In this document: piece by piece, positions 10,271 through 22,400 of the stretch
Layout of the letters: the number at the start of each line of letters is the position of its first letter
How positions within the stretch are numbered: position 1 is the first letter of the stretch
From: Podospora bellae-mahoneyi
Taxonomy: Eukaryota; Ascomycota; Sordariomycetes; Sordariales; Podosporaceae
Direction: 5' to 3'
Length of the DNA stretch: 64,000 nt
NCBI RefSeq assembly: GCF_035222275.1
Contig: NC_085885.1
Span: 3,100,001-3,164,000, forward strand
Translations under genes and position numbers: made by a program
The notes under the pieces: generated by a model
The model's input: the letters and a program-made list of their open reading frames with translations, nothing else
What the model was told of the DNA's origin: nothing
The model's database searches: none

Positions 10271-13200
10271 TCAGCAAGGATAAAAGTCTCCCTTCGGACC
10301 CGGGTGCCCCCACCTCAAATTAGCTTGATCAAGCGTGCAAACAGGAAACTGAATCAGTCCCATGTCGATGATCTTGTTCCTCATCGGGTCCACCGGGTCA
10401 TAGTAGTCCTTCATAGCGAGATTGTCGGGATCAAACTCGTATCCGTTCTGCCCACCGTTCCTCCTCCAAGTTCTCAATGCTCTATGCGTCAAGGGAAAAG
10501 AGGTTCTGCAGTTAGCTTATGGTTCACCAGCCGATAAAGCCATCAAAACAAAAACTTACCCCTCCATAATATCCGTGGCACTGATATTATGAAAATCGTC
10601 CAATTTGTTAAACCCGGGAGGCAGGCTCCAAATCGCATGGTCGCAGGACTGCCCACCGCCAGTCCCAAATGGGTAACAATTCTGGTAGGGCCCCATAGCT
10701 GCCAGTAGCAGGTACTGTTTGTTTTCAAAACAGAACTCAGCCTTCTTGGCATCTTCTTCCCGGACATAACGCTGCCAGAGATTGCCATAGGTCCTACAGG
10801 CATTTCCCGTCTCCAAAACAGCCACGTTCGCATCGTCATTGTTGTTCCACGCCACAGGAATCATGAAGGTGAAAAGTGCCCTCCTGATCATGACCTTCAT
10901 GTCGTCTACCCGAAGGATGTCGGGTCGAGGCTGTTCCTTCGGCACACCACCACCTATCAGCTTGCCCTCGGCCATGAAGTTGGCGAGAAGTGGGGTCAAG
11001 TGGCCATCCTTATCTGGACCAGCAAACAGCTTGGCTGAGAACCCGGTAACCGACCTCTCCCAGTGAGTCATGGTAGCGTTCAAGGCCATTGCCAACGTGG
11101 ATGCCTTGCTAAGATCGTCCTCGATATCTCTGCGGTATCGAGTCATTATGTGTACTCACTGATAGAAAAGGAAGAGAGCACGTCTTGAACTTACCCAGTG
11201 TTCTTGTCCTTGAAAGTCATTACCGTTGCCAAAACCGCCTGATTGACTACCTCCGTTGCAGCGGAGTTCCTCAGCACTAATACAGGGGCACATGTTAGCT
11301 ATCTGGTAGCTTTGTTGGAGCTAGAACAGCACAAGGGGGAGAGAATCATCCAAGCAGTGTGTGATCCCCAGGGTTGGGTGGGGGGGGTGAACATACCGTG
11401 CCCAACCAATGGACCTGTCACAAGACTGGTAATCTGTGCAAGAAACATCAGCTGACAAATCACCAAGCAGATATAGGTTGCAGTCATACCGCAGCAAGGA
11501 TGTTATAGCCCATCTGTTTCGCAAAGGTATCATCAAATTCCTTCATGAAATAATTTTCCATCACCGGGATGATTAGGTTGACATCTTGTTGCGCTTCTCT
11601 AAGGGCGTCGTAGTAGTTCACAAAAAGCTTCGCAGATCAACAAGTGTTAGACGAAGTCAAGGCAGTGAGACGGAGAGAAACATACCTGTTCCAGAGTAAC
11701 AAATGAGTTCATGATGAACTTTCCTGCTGGACCAGTCCTTTCGGGAGGGTCATTCGTCAGTATAGGCGGTTTGTTGTCCTTGTCGTAGCAGTTTTCCTGT
11801 GGGCTCAGACAGTTGCTTGCCGGCAACAATGTCCCACAGTGAACATCTTGGTGTCCACGGAAGAACTTGCCAACAATCCACGACGAAAGGCTTCCGACGT
11901 CCATCGTGCGTGCTAGATAGGCCTTTATAGCGTCAGCCCACGCCTCATCCGCCATCAACCCTTCCCATCGCTGCTTTCTGTCCATGTCTGCCGTGTCCAC
12001 TGCAGGGATACTGCACGACAGATCATACCAGCGCGTAGAGCCCCCGGTAGCGCCTTTTCTGGTGAACCTGCTGGTAAGGACCGACCCGCTGACCTTGCGC
12101 TCGAGCTCAGTAAAGGTGTCGAGGTCGATGGCCCAATCACTTGTCCCACCAAAGTTCCAGCCCCTGTACATGTTGGACCGAGCATTCTTCTCTGCCGTGT
12201 CCATGTAGGCTATCCAAGTCCCATTGATGATGGCGATGTTGGAACGTGTGGCTTGGTCGTAGTGTGTTGTCACGTTGATATCATTCACGTTTTTGTACTC
12301 CTGGATCTCGGCATTGGAAATATAGCCCTGGACTCCAGTACAAGGGCCTGGCATGGCGTGGGAAACACTTGCTGTGCCGGTATACTCGCACATGGGCCCT
12401 CGGCAGTTCGGGTCTTTCATCTTGAAAGAGCGGCCATAACTGCTGACGCCGACGATGATCTTGTTGGCAGGCACCCCGGCCTTGGTGACCATGACCAGGG
12501 CATTGTATGTCTCTGTCATGTTGACATGGGACCGAAGGCACATGCCGCTTGGACAGCCATCCTGAGACCACCTAGACCCAGCGTCCCACTGGCCGTGAAG
12601 ATCGTACGTCATGTAAACAATGTAGTCGAGAACGCTGCCCATTTCCCTGATTGGGAAGCCCTTGAGATACCAGTAGCTGGCCGGCGCTGCAATGGCGAGG
12701 GACTTCCCGGTGGGAAGTCCAGCCCTCAGCAGCCGTAAGAAGGCGAGGTAGTTGGGGCCGTCGATGGGGTCCGCAGGAGGAATGTCGGGAAGATCCGGGG
12801 CAGCAGGATACTCCCAATCAATGTCAGCGCCGTCCAGTCCATGTTCTCTGACGAAGTTGGCAATGTTGTTGGCAAGAGTGGCGCGATTGGCGGAGTTCAC
12901 TAGGTAGAACCGAGTCAGTTATGTGTGTCGGATGGGATACAAGCAAGGCGTCAGGATGCTACTCACCACCAGCACGGAAGATCTGGAATGTGGTGGGACT
13001 CGTCGATGCAGCCCAACCACCAAACGCGATAATCCTCTTGGACCTCTTGAGTGCCTTGAACTTGTTGAACTGAGCCTGAACCTTGCTGACATCAACTCGA
13101 AAGTCAGGTGTGACGTCGGCAAAGGCAAAATGGATGTGTGTGAACTGAGTCTCGTCAATAGAGGTAGCGTCCATCCACAAGCAGTCGCGGTCGGTGCTCC

Positions 13201-14579
13201 AGGCCTCGAAGTATCCAATCTTCTTGTACTCTGCCGGCGGCGCATTGTTGTTGACAATGGTCATGCCACAGTTGCTGATGCATGTTCCCGTTCCCGGAGT
13301 CCCATCGCCCGTCACTTCGCAGAAGTCTTTGGTGGTGCCACACTGACCCCAGATGTTGCAGCACGTGTTGAGCGGACACGGATTGAGGGTGCTGATGTTG
13401 GTGCCTGCGGGAGGAGCAACTGTCCCAGGTTTCTGTGGCCCACATACCGCATTGGCGATGGGAAGGGGCATTGGCGGGGTCCCTGAGCTGAGGCAGATCT
13501 TGGAGTCGGGCCAAAGCTTGCTGCACCCAGCCCACCCCCAAGTCTTCCTCTTGTTGAACGTGTCTAGATCGCCATCAACTAGCCCATTGGCAGCCTCGAT
13601 CACGCTGCATGAGTCGCCCGATCTGACTGTGTACGTGGCACACGACCCATCAGCATTCGGCTTGGGCCGCCTGTCCTTGAGAGTGCCAGGTGAGCAGCAA
13701 ATCCACTGGTTGACTTTTAGATTGGAACAGAAGTTGGTTGCTGTGTTATACTGGGTCAGAAGCGAAGGGGTAATGTTGCACTTTTGATAGAGCGTTGAAC
13801 AGGAGTCGCCCGCTATCCGTCTTATTAGCAATGGCTAACAACACGCAAAGAACATTTTTACTCACCCACAACCTGCCTGTCTTGACAAGTGCCATCGGCG
13901 TTGGGGGAGGGGCCTCCAGGGAGCTTCCCCTCCATGCAGCAGACCTTTTCGCCCACCTCAAGCCTCGAGCAGTCGATATGCTGATCACAAACAGGTCAGT
14001 TTCTGCTACACGAGACTGTACATGAAGGGAAAAGTAACTCACAGGGTTGTAGTTTACAAAGTTTCCAAGGCTGATCGTACAGCGACGATCAGCAATAATG
14101 GCACAAGTATTGCCCTCGACAACCGTCTTGACATTGGTGCAGTCAGGCAACGGCAAGGAACCCTCGTTGCAACAAAAGCCGGTTCCGACCTGCAGGTTGG
14201 AACAGTCGAGGTGCGGATTCAGTTGACGGAACCTGGACTCCGATATGGTACAGCGTTTGTCGGCGATGCTGGCGCAAGTGTTTCCGGCGACGACGGTCTT
14301 GTAGTTGGTGCATTCCGGGTCTCTCCTAACTGCGCCCTCGTTGCAGCAGAAATGCTGGCCGACGCGCAGGTTGGAGCAGTCGAGTTGTGGATTCAGTTGC
14401 TGGAGTCTTGCAACACTGATGGTGCAACGACGGTCCGCAATGATCTCACAGGTGTTTCCCTCAACCACTTGCTTGCCGTTGGTGCAGTAGGCCCTGGGAA
14501 CCATTACACCTCGAGCAGACACAGTGCATCCGGAAATAATAACGGCGATGGCTGTCGCCAGAAAAGAGGCTTGGACCAT
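10271..14579 (-). CDS. Multi-LysM, CBM18, GH18 class V chitinase
   Basis: A secreted chitinase of the large subgroup C type. It starts at ATG 14579 with a signal peptide (MVQASFLATAIAVIISGCTVSARG). Several Cys-rich LysM-like repeats follow; three are nearly alike in exon 1 (core GNTCxxIADxRCTI, ending FCCNEG), with more divergent ones across introns near 13996-14042 and 13813-13866. Next come a CBM18-type chitin-binding segment (CPLNTCCNIWGQCG) and a GH18 barrel with the chain IIAFGGWAAS and the catalytic D-x2-D-x-D-x-E motif as DGADIDWE. After the barrel the protein continues through several small exons to TGA 10271; this C-terminal extension is typical of the group. Introns interrupt near 12902-12964, 11643-11686, 11290-11500 and 10493-10560. 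Related domains occur in the chitinase subunit of yeast killer proteins. The likely role is chitin binding and cleavage in wall remodelling or attack on other fungi. Internal splice borders in the 3' third are approximate. Confidence 0.88.
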
Positions 14580-15185
14580 GGTGTACTAGATAGCAGCACC
14601 CAGGCCGAACGAGACGCCGAACAAAGGTGAGGAAGGGGGATGAGTGCAGGTGAGGGAGAATCATTGTAAACGAGTGAGGATCCCGTTGTATTTATGAAGA
14701 ATTGATAAACTGACTCCCGTTCCTATTTTGCCTGGGGCATCATGCTCCAGACATCGTCGTCGTCAACATCGAATTCTCGGCCTTTGGCTGCCACTATTCA
14801 TCACACATTGATACTTTGAGCATTGTCTACATGGGGAAAGGCTTGGCCACTCGGTAGTGTATGCCCCTGAGCATTGAGCGGCACGGTGCTCTACGGGCCG
14901 TCCCCAGGGTTTACACTAGCCTCGGCTACAACGAGCATTGGCTGGTTTGGGAAAGGCGTATCCTACCACCGGAAGTCTTCCAATACCAAGGTTTTGGGTT
15001 ACACCGCTGTGGTTCGCGAGCTGCCAACTTCTGCTTCTGTGTATGACAACCCAAAGATGAGGTCCATGAAAGAAGAGCAAAGTCCAAGATTAGAAGATGA
15101 TGAAAAGCCTCGATTTGCAGTAAGGGGAAAAGCATTAGTTTGTTCTAGCTGGATCCGGTCCATGGTGCTCCACCAACACACCATA
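14580..15185. promoter_or_regulatory. Chitinase upstream region
   Basis: This is the 5' flank of the chitinase and the 3' flank of the next minus-strand gene. A TATA-like stretch (TATTTATGAAG) lies at about 14,689. No gene is seen. Confidence 0.4.
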
Positions 15186-17411
15186 TCACTGTCTACCCCC
15201 ACTAGCTGAATAATACCTCCCCAACCCATCATCATCCACTCTACCTCTAGCTCGCTCCTCATCCCGCATCCAACTAGTCCCCATCGCATTCCCACCTCCT
15301 TTCCCATCCGCAACCGGTGGTGGCCCCCCAGACACACCCGCAATCTCCGCCCTCGCCAAAAACGGCGTCAACACAACCGGATCACTCACCGATCTCCCCC
15401 CACCCATATCCATCGGTCTCGACATTTGCTGCACCATCGAGGGCCCAGGTGCAACTCCCCTTGCAGCTTGAGATCTCAGCGCCGCCGGTCGTGGCATAGC
15501 AGCCGTTCTATACCCTTGAGAGGCAGCCGCAAGCGGTATACCAGGTACGTTCGTAGCAGGAAACTGACCTGGAACCACAGGAACAGGCGGGATCGCGTCC
15601 TGAGACATGGAATGTACAGGGTTGTAAGCATCATATCCTGCTCCATGACTCCACAACTCCGGCGAAGTAAAGCCCGGTGGTGGGATAGGATCAAGTCTGC
15701 CCATTGATGCTGCTCGCCCCAGGGGACGTTGCTGAGCTTGTGCCGGCATAGGCGGGGAGGGGTAATACGGTGTTGTCTCGGCGGGAACCATATCGATTTG
15801 GGAGGATTGGTGGGATAGAGGCTGATTGGGTACCTCTAGCTCTTGGACCGAATATGACGAGGGAGCAGGATGGTAGCGGGGTCGTTGTGTTTCAGGGGGT
15901 GTCCTGATTGATGCCTCTGCCCAGAGAGAGGAACCATGAACAGACACCTCGTCGTCATGTCCACGAACGGATCCGAGTCCGCCGGCGCCGGGAGTCAAGG
16001 TGGCGGAGCTCGGGCCAAGACTCGGTAGCTGTGGGTTGTACGCGAGACGGTGACCGGGAGGGTCTTCGGTTCCGTAACGGGGCTTGGCACCCTCATACTT
16101 GTCTCGTAGCTCTTGTATGCAAGCAAGGGCCGCTTGTCGTTTGTACTGTGGGCTAACCGTGGCCAAAGACCTGGCCAGCGGGCCGGACTCCAGAGACTTG
16201 TCGAGGTCTTCTTCGATCTCATCCATGATCTCCCGAAATGGTGGGGATTTCTTTCTTCTCTGGTTTGTCCGCTCTTGAAGCTTTTGCAAAACGGCAGATC
16301 TAATGTCTGACATTACCAATTGCTGCTGATTCCCCTCTTGGTCATAGCCACCAGTTGTCTCCCGCGCAGTCAGCCACATCGCGACGAGAAACAAAATGCT
16401 GAACAGGCCGTATGGAATGTCAATGGCGGCCATGTTGCTGTCTCCAGTCGAGGGTGGGATGTATTGCGGAGTACCAAAAGAAGGAACGCAGACAGTGTCC
16501 CCTGAGCCAATGTGATTCTCGAGACACAGCTGGGGTGGTTTCTCGGTCTGTGCTTTTAGCACCACTGCCACCTCAGCCAGGGACCGGGCAAAGAACATGG
16601 CGAGTGCCCCCCACAAATACCACCTTTCCTGTAGGATAGTGTTAGCAAATGCCTTCAATTGGGATTGAGATGACATACAGCAGAGTGTTTCTCATGCCCC
16701 CACGAACCAAAGAACCGATAAACCCCCAACATGGCCATGCTCGCAACCCATACAAGAACAACGGTTGCAATCTCAAATGAAGACCCTCTTGCCGCAAAAT
16801 GCACCACCGGTACCAAGCTTTCATACTTCACCCAGACCAAAGAAAATGCGAAATAAAACACAAGATACAAGACGGACACCAGGCTGATTACAAAGAAAAC
16901 ACTCTTTGAAACAAACCACCAGACTCTTTGCCTTGACGAGTCAGGCTTCCTGTCCCCAAAACGTTTCCACAAGACATTGTATGTACCCCACACGAGCAGC
17001 AAAGTCGACGTAACATGGAACACGTCATAGATGGGGCGAGCAGTGACATACTCATACTTGACTTGGCTGTTCCCGCTCTGGCGCATCCAGCGATCGATCA
17101 TGGTCAAGAAATACCACCTTCACAGCAACAGTCAGCCAACATAATGACTCATGTCGGCGCGGTTCAACTTACAGTGTTAATAGCATTGCCCCAAGCGCAA
17201 CAGGCTTGAACTCGGGCCAGGCAGGTTTCCATTCTCTTTTCCCGAGATGAGGCAGTTGAAATGTGGGAAGCAAACGATAGAGCAACCACGTGAAGGTCAC
17301 ACTGGCCAAGAACCAGACAGTGTCGAAAACGGCGACATGTAGTGGAAGTCCTGCCGGGAGCGGCTGTGGTGATACTGAGGAAAGTGTGACATTTTGCGAT
17401 GGTTGTGACAT
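15186..17411 (-). CDS. Multi-pass membrane protein with long disordered tail
   Basis: Three exons: 17411 to about 17173, about 17115 to 16680, and about 16630 to 15186. The N-terminal third carries about seven hydrophobic segments (for example VAVFDTVWFLASVTFTWLLY and VFFVISLVSVLYLVFYFAF), with charged loops between them, arranged like a 7TM protein. The C-terminal ~400 residues are Pro/Ser/Gly-rich and hydrophilic. The tail has a short acidic/basic helix (REIMDEIEEDLDKSL) followed by low-complexity sequence. Asn-Val-Thr near the N-terminus would be an extracellular glycosylation site. No family motif (no rhodopsin lysine, no GPCR signature I can name) was recognised. A surface receptor-like or wall-sensing role would be a guess. 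Confidence 0.75.
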
Positions 17412-17852
17412 CCCGTAGTTGTGTCGAAGCGTGGTGAATGGTATGGTTTGTAGTGTTTTAAAGCCAAAGGCATCCCAGCACCATGCGAAGAACGAGAACC
17501 TTTGGTGACACAAATCTAAGTTAACCCCACGTCAGGCTTTGCTGTGCAAACCCACCCCAATATACCTGGGCCCCTGAATATTGCTGTCTTGGATGTACTG
17601 GTACAAGCCAAGACCAGACAGAGCCTTGTGCAATGTAAGAGGGCCCCCTTGACCAGAAAGAGCGCCTTGCAGGCACTGGCGGGCGCCAACAACGCAGCCA
17701 CACGGAGACAGTTTTCAGCCGCTGGGATCATGGGCGCGAAAACCTGATCCTGGCGAAACACGGCCAAGGCGCCGAAAAACTTCAGAAATGAGTCTCAATA
17801 ATCTGGGGCAAGCGCAATTGAGGGGCGTGCTCAATGTTTCTCGTGTAACTGC
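17412..17852. other. Intergenic
   Basis: Promoter side of the membrane protein and 3' flank of the coiled-coil gene. The short open frames here have no supporting features. Confidence 0.5.
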
Positions 17853-19294
17853 TCAATCACGGGTCTTCAATGGAATAACCTTCCCCTTCGAGATGACCTG
17901 CTCACGAGTCAAGTCTTCCTTCCCGTTACCAATCCTCATCAAACCTGGCTGCGTCATCATGTCTACAATGACTTTGACTTCCTCGGAGTGACCTGTCTCG
18001 TCTTCAAAGATGTGCTTCAGCTGAACGATGTCACCACGTGAACATGCCACCAGCATTACACGGGACCGCTGTGACCCCATTTGAAGTGCTAACACGCCTG
18101 CATCACGTACCACGGTCCAGATACGTTTGTTGACTTGTGAATCCAATGCTTGGCCACTCCATTGCTGAAGAGCCCGCACCAGGTTCTCCGTGACTCGCTC
18201 TATGTTTTGTCGAAAATATGTTGTGAATGCCTTCTCATCGGTGCTGTTGTTCCGGCGGAAGTCTTCCAGAATGCGTTCAAACAGGAATCCTCGTCCCTCA
18301 TTCATTTTGGCCTTTTGTTGGTTTGTTAAAGTAGAATCATCAGGGTCTGTAAATTCATCAGCTTCATTCCATACTGATATCGGACACCATAGAACCCACC
18401 ATCAGCAGCCTGTACTCTGATCGCCTCAGAAAAGTGTGCAAGGATAGCATGCGCTTCTCCTTCAACGCCAAAGATGCCAAATCCCAATGGATACTGATAG
18501 AACCCGTGCAACAAGTGAGTCCAGCACACGCTCCGAATAAACCTGGACCATCCCCTTGTGTCTTGTTGCTGTTGCATCGGCTTGGGAATGTGATCCACAA
18601 TCTTCAACAGCTGTTGCGACAACGAAAGCAACGAGGTCCGGAAAGCCTCATCAGAAATGACGGCGTCATCCTGTGAGGTGTATTCGCCGATTCTCTCCTT
18701 CAGATCGTCAATCTCTATCCGCAATTTCTTGACAGCATCCTCATGTTTCGTATCCTGCTCTTCCATACTTGTTTGGTACCTCTTTTCGTTCTTGGTCAAT
18801 GTCTCATTGTGCGTCCATTTCATGTCGGCGATTGTTTGGTGAAGGCGCTGGTTCTCTGTCTTGGCCTGATACAGAGCCTCCTCGCACTTTGCCAGAGCAG
18901 CGTTATCCCGCTCGTAGAGTGCTCTGTAGCGATCTCGCTCCTGTGATACTGTGTACCGTTCCCTTGTAATGCGGTCCACATCTTCACGGGCGGACCGCTT
19001 AATGACTGCGATCTCGTTGTCCTTGACGAGCAGAGTGTTGTTGACCCATTGGAGAACATTTGTGAGATTGTCGAGACCTTCCTGCTGGGGTATGTTGTGT
19101 TTTATCATGAACCTGGAGATCTTTTCCTTGGTGTCATCGACAGGTATCTGACGAGCACGATCATGGCCAGGATCCCCGGGCGCAAAATAACCCTGAGGCG
19201 GCGGCTGAGATTGGGTAAATGATTCCTGGTATGTGGGACCATGGTGTCGTCGAGGTCCCTCCGAATGGTTTTTTTCTCGAGTCCCAAAGCACAT
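17853..19294 (-). CDS. Coiled-coil protein of unknown function
   Basis: Two exons joined by an intron at about 18309-18382, with the acceptor AAAAG just before GCCAAAATG. Exon 1 starts MCFGTREKNH. It carries a Pro/Gln/His-rich leader of about 50 residues, then a helix (KEKISRFMIKHNIPQQ) and about 130 residues of heptad-rich, highly charged sequence (EDVDRITRERYTVSQERDRY onward), a typical coiled coil. A mostly helical globular C-terminal domain follows, with the QRSRVMLVACSRG segment in exon 2. There is no signal peptide or membrane segment; it is likely cytosolic. The N-terminal Met-Cys with nearby basic residues could be lipidated, but that is a guess. Family not recognised. Confidence 0.75.
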
Positions 19295-19747
19295 TTTGAT
19301 GTTTTGGAGAGGTGATTCCAGGTTGTTGCATTTGCTTTGTAGTTGTCTGGGGCACCTCAGCTAACAGTGGAAGGCGGAAGCGCTGTCTGGAAGGTCACGT
19401 TGGTGGAGTGCAGAGAGGCGCCCCCCATGCTGCGCAACCTGAGCGGCGCCTGCAAGTGCTACCTACCTACCTGGTTTTGGCGGGGGGTTTTGCTGCCCAG
19501 TAAAAATCCTCCCGCCATCCCGTGATCATCAACTCGGGTGTATATTGCATCTCGAGCAAGACGTTCAGTTTTCCCGAATACATAATTTTCAAATCGCATT
19601 CTTCTCTTTTGCTACATTTCCGTTCGATTTCCCCTCCAACCTGAAAGCTATGTACACGATCCAAACTATCCACCCATGAAGGCTTCTTGCTAACCGCGAT
19701 AATCCCAGTTGAGTACATCCCCAACTCGTCTCAGTGCCTATGGTTCA
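19295..19747. other. Intergenic
   Basis: Promoter side of the coiled-coil gene and 3' flank of the dioxygenase. No gene is seen. Confidence 0.5.
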
Positions 19748-20958
19748 CTAAGCCTCAACTTCCTCGTTTTCCTCAAGGGGGAATCCAGGAGGGGGAGTCC
19801 ATCCAGGAGGAGGAGTCCAGCCACCTGGAGGACCACCGGGACCGCCAGGACCACCGAAACCAGGGTTGGGGTTGGCAACGCCACCTTCCTCTCCAAGGTA
19901 GACAGCAGGATTAATCTTGTTGCTGACAGAGGTGTCGATACCGAACGACAACCAAGCGAAGAGACCATCCTCGACCGAGTCGCCGAGAAGAGTGTACTCC
20001 ATCACCGGGTCAACTGTGCCAGCCGAGCCCTGGGCGAGAAGGAAGTCCTGAGCATTGGTGGTCAAGGGCTGACGGTTGGTGTTGTACGGGGCCGTCTGCT
20101 CAACAGCGGTGATGAGATCCTGGTCGAAGTAAGCCTGGCCAATGTGGCTAGCATAGTTGTCATGACCTAGGGTCTGGTTGGGCTGGAGGGTGGCGTTGGT
20201 GTGAACCATGATGTGGATGTGGGCAGTACGTCCGGTGTAGTGGCCGGGGAAAATGGTCTGGAAACGGGCAACTCCATCCTCATCGGTGGGCTGGATGCCA
20301 CGAAGCCAGGTGTTGTGGATGTTGGAGGCATCAGCGGTGTCGCCGTTGCCGCCGGCGATGACACCGCCATACACACCAGTGGCGTTGCAAGCCCACGCCT
20401 CGAGGTAAACATTGGGAACAGGGTCACATGTGTCGACGTCGATTACTTGGTAGTCGACAAGGAGCTCAACGCCTTCCTGGTCCTCAATGAGGTTTTCACG
20501 CACGTATTCGCCGGCAACATCTATTGTTGTTCATGTCAGCTGAGATGACTCTTTCATCACGGATAGTCACCATCACTCACAGTATGGGCCCTGGGTGACC
20601 TCGGGGCTCAGAATGCAGGAGTTGATGCCCGCAAAGAGGGTTGCGCTATCGGTGTTGGGGGTGTAGCCAAGGGAGGTCTTGTTGTGGCTCTTGGCCAAAA
20701 CATCGCCGATATCACGCTTCTTGATGTTTCTCTTGCGACGAGCCTCTTCGACCTGAGCCTTACGTCTGGCAATGTTCTTGGCCTCGATGCCGCGGGCGCG
20801 GAGCTTCTCAGCACAGTGACTCAGATCAGTCCGCTTAGCGTTGGCGAGGAACTCGCGTCGTTCGGCAGCCTCCTGGGCGACATCGTGGCCTGGATGGGCG
20901 CTGGCTAGTCCTACCAGGACAGCAAGGCCAGTGGCGGCGGCTTTGGTGAAATGCATGG
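19748..20958 (-). CDS. Secreted intradiol ring-cleavage dioxygenase
   Basis: A non-haem Fe(III) enzyme that opens catechol-type rings between the two hydroxyls. Two exons are joined by an intron at about 20521-20582 that falls inside the signature motif; removing it restores GPYYVAGEYVR, which holds the first Tyr iron ligand. The second ligand set appears as the HYTGRTAHIHI segment (Tyr, His, His). A signal peptide (MHFTKAAATGLAVLVGLASA) is followed by a charged pro-region rich in Arg/Lys and KR pairs, as in extracellular fungal members (protocatechuate 3,4-dioxygenase beta-like). The C-terminus is a Gly/Pro-rich tail with WTPPPG repeats. It probably acts on lignin- or plant-derived catechols outside the cell; the substrate is unknown. 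Confidence 0.9.
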
Positions 20959-22400
20959 TTGAGATAGATGAGTGGACAAACCCAAAGTAAGTTGATCTCT
21001 GAGTCTGAGATGAGCGGAACAAGAGCAAGAAGGCTTCTCTTGGCTGATATACTTATACATGTTCAACTCATACCCGTCCTCCTTGCCGTTAGCCTTCCCG
21101 CCACGCATATCGTCTATCTTGCTACATAATCTACGCGACACCTCCCTGCCCGAACTGGAAGCCAAGTCGCATGAAGTTGAAGCGAAAGGGGCATATAGCC
21201 GCTAACCGAGCAACCGACTGCAATGACGCAGCAGTTTATGGTATGGTGAAGCCATCTTCGACCTATCAGATGCGAAGGGTAACCAAGCATTGCCGGGCCC
21301 TCAAGGTGTATAGAGCATCCTCAATCAAAATGTCTTGGTATGTGGTGGATTCAGGGGTTCTACACAGTGAAGTGGACGCGCAATCCAGTGGAGCAACGCG
21401 GGGCATCGGCTTGCATAGAACCTCCCACATCCCGAGCTCAACTGCCATTTTTCGAACCGGGTAAAAGAACAAGCTTGGAAGATAGGAGCCAGGGTGATGA
21501 CAGTAATTGGCCGAAACGGAAGGTTGTATTCCGGCGCCGCGCGATCCCACAAGCCGGTGGTAAAGATTCCGGCAGGACGACGGCGGCTTGGAAACTCCTG
21601 CCGACTTCAGCATGTTGAGCGGCGGCCCTCTTGTCGAATTCGCGGCGAGGCCCGCTTCTGGTGACACCGGAGGTGGGGGGCCGTTGAACGTGCGCAGGAA
21701 TAAGCAGCATGTTATTCGTTCTTATCAGTAGGTGAGAGCTTCTCGCTGAATTCTAGATCCCCGAAAAGCTTATTTTCTGGTAGTTGAAGATGAGATCTCA
21801 CTGCCATGAAGGGCTTTTGCGGGCAAGAAACACCTAGGAATGCCGCTCGACAGTGAACTGCAAGGCAACACCCCACACGGCGTTGGTGTCCTGAAGTGGA
21901 AACTGCGATATTTGTGATATCACAAGGAAATGGAAGTCATCTTGTTTCGGCCAGTGCAAGAAATCCCCCAATCCTGATAGACCTGGGTTGGTGTTGGGTG
22001 GACCCATTTCATGTGTGTAAGTGCAAGTTGGCAAGTTCCATGATCGGTTTGACAACACCACACAGAGAGCCCAGCAATTCCAAACTGTTCTCGAAACAGT
22101 TGTACAATGTTCAGACTGTTTGATCAGGCTCAGTTACGCGCGGGGACAGTCGCTTGTCGCCAATGAACTGGAAAGGCGCACTCCCAGTCGAATTAGAATT
22201 AGCGCTGGCAAGTAGGCTGCCGCCATGCAAGCCACTGGCACTGCCTACCACCTGACCATTTGGGGGCTCGAACACCATGTCAAACCTCAGCTGGCGTGCT
22301 ACCTGAGTGACAGTCGCACACAAGAGCCGAAGTTTCTTTGCACATTCATCATCCTGCCCTACACTGGGCAGCACCTTTTTACGCCAAGAGGCCCTCGAAC
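20959..22400. other. Long intergenic region, nothing recognised
   Basis: About 1.4 kb between divergent genes. The frames at 21,266-21,667 and 22,111-22,545 have no motif, splice continuation or compositional support. It probably holds the promoters of the dioxygenase (right to left) and of the Hsp70-like gene. Confidence 0.5.
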
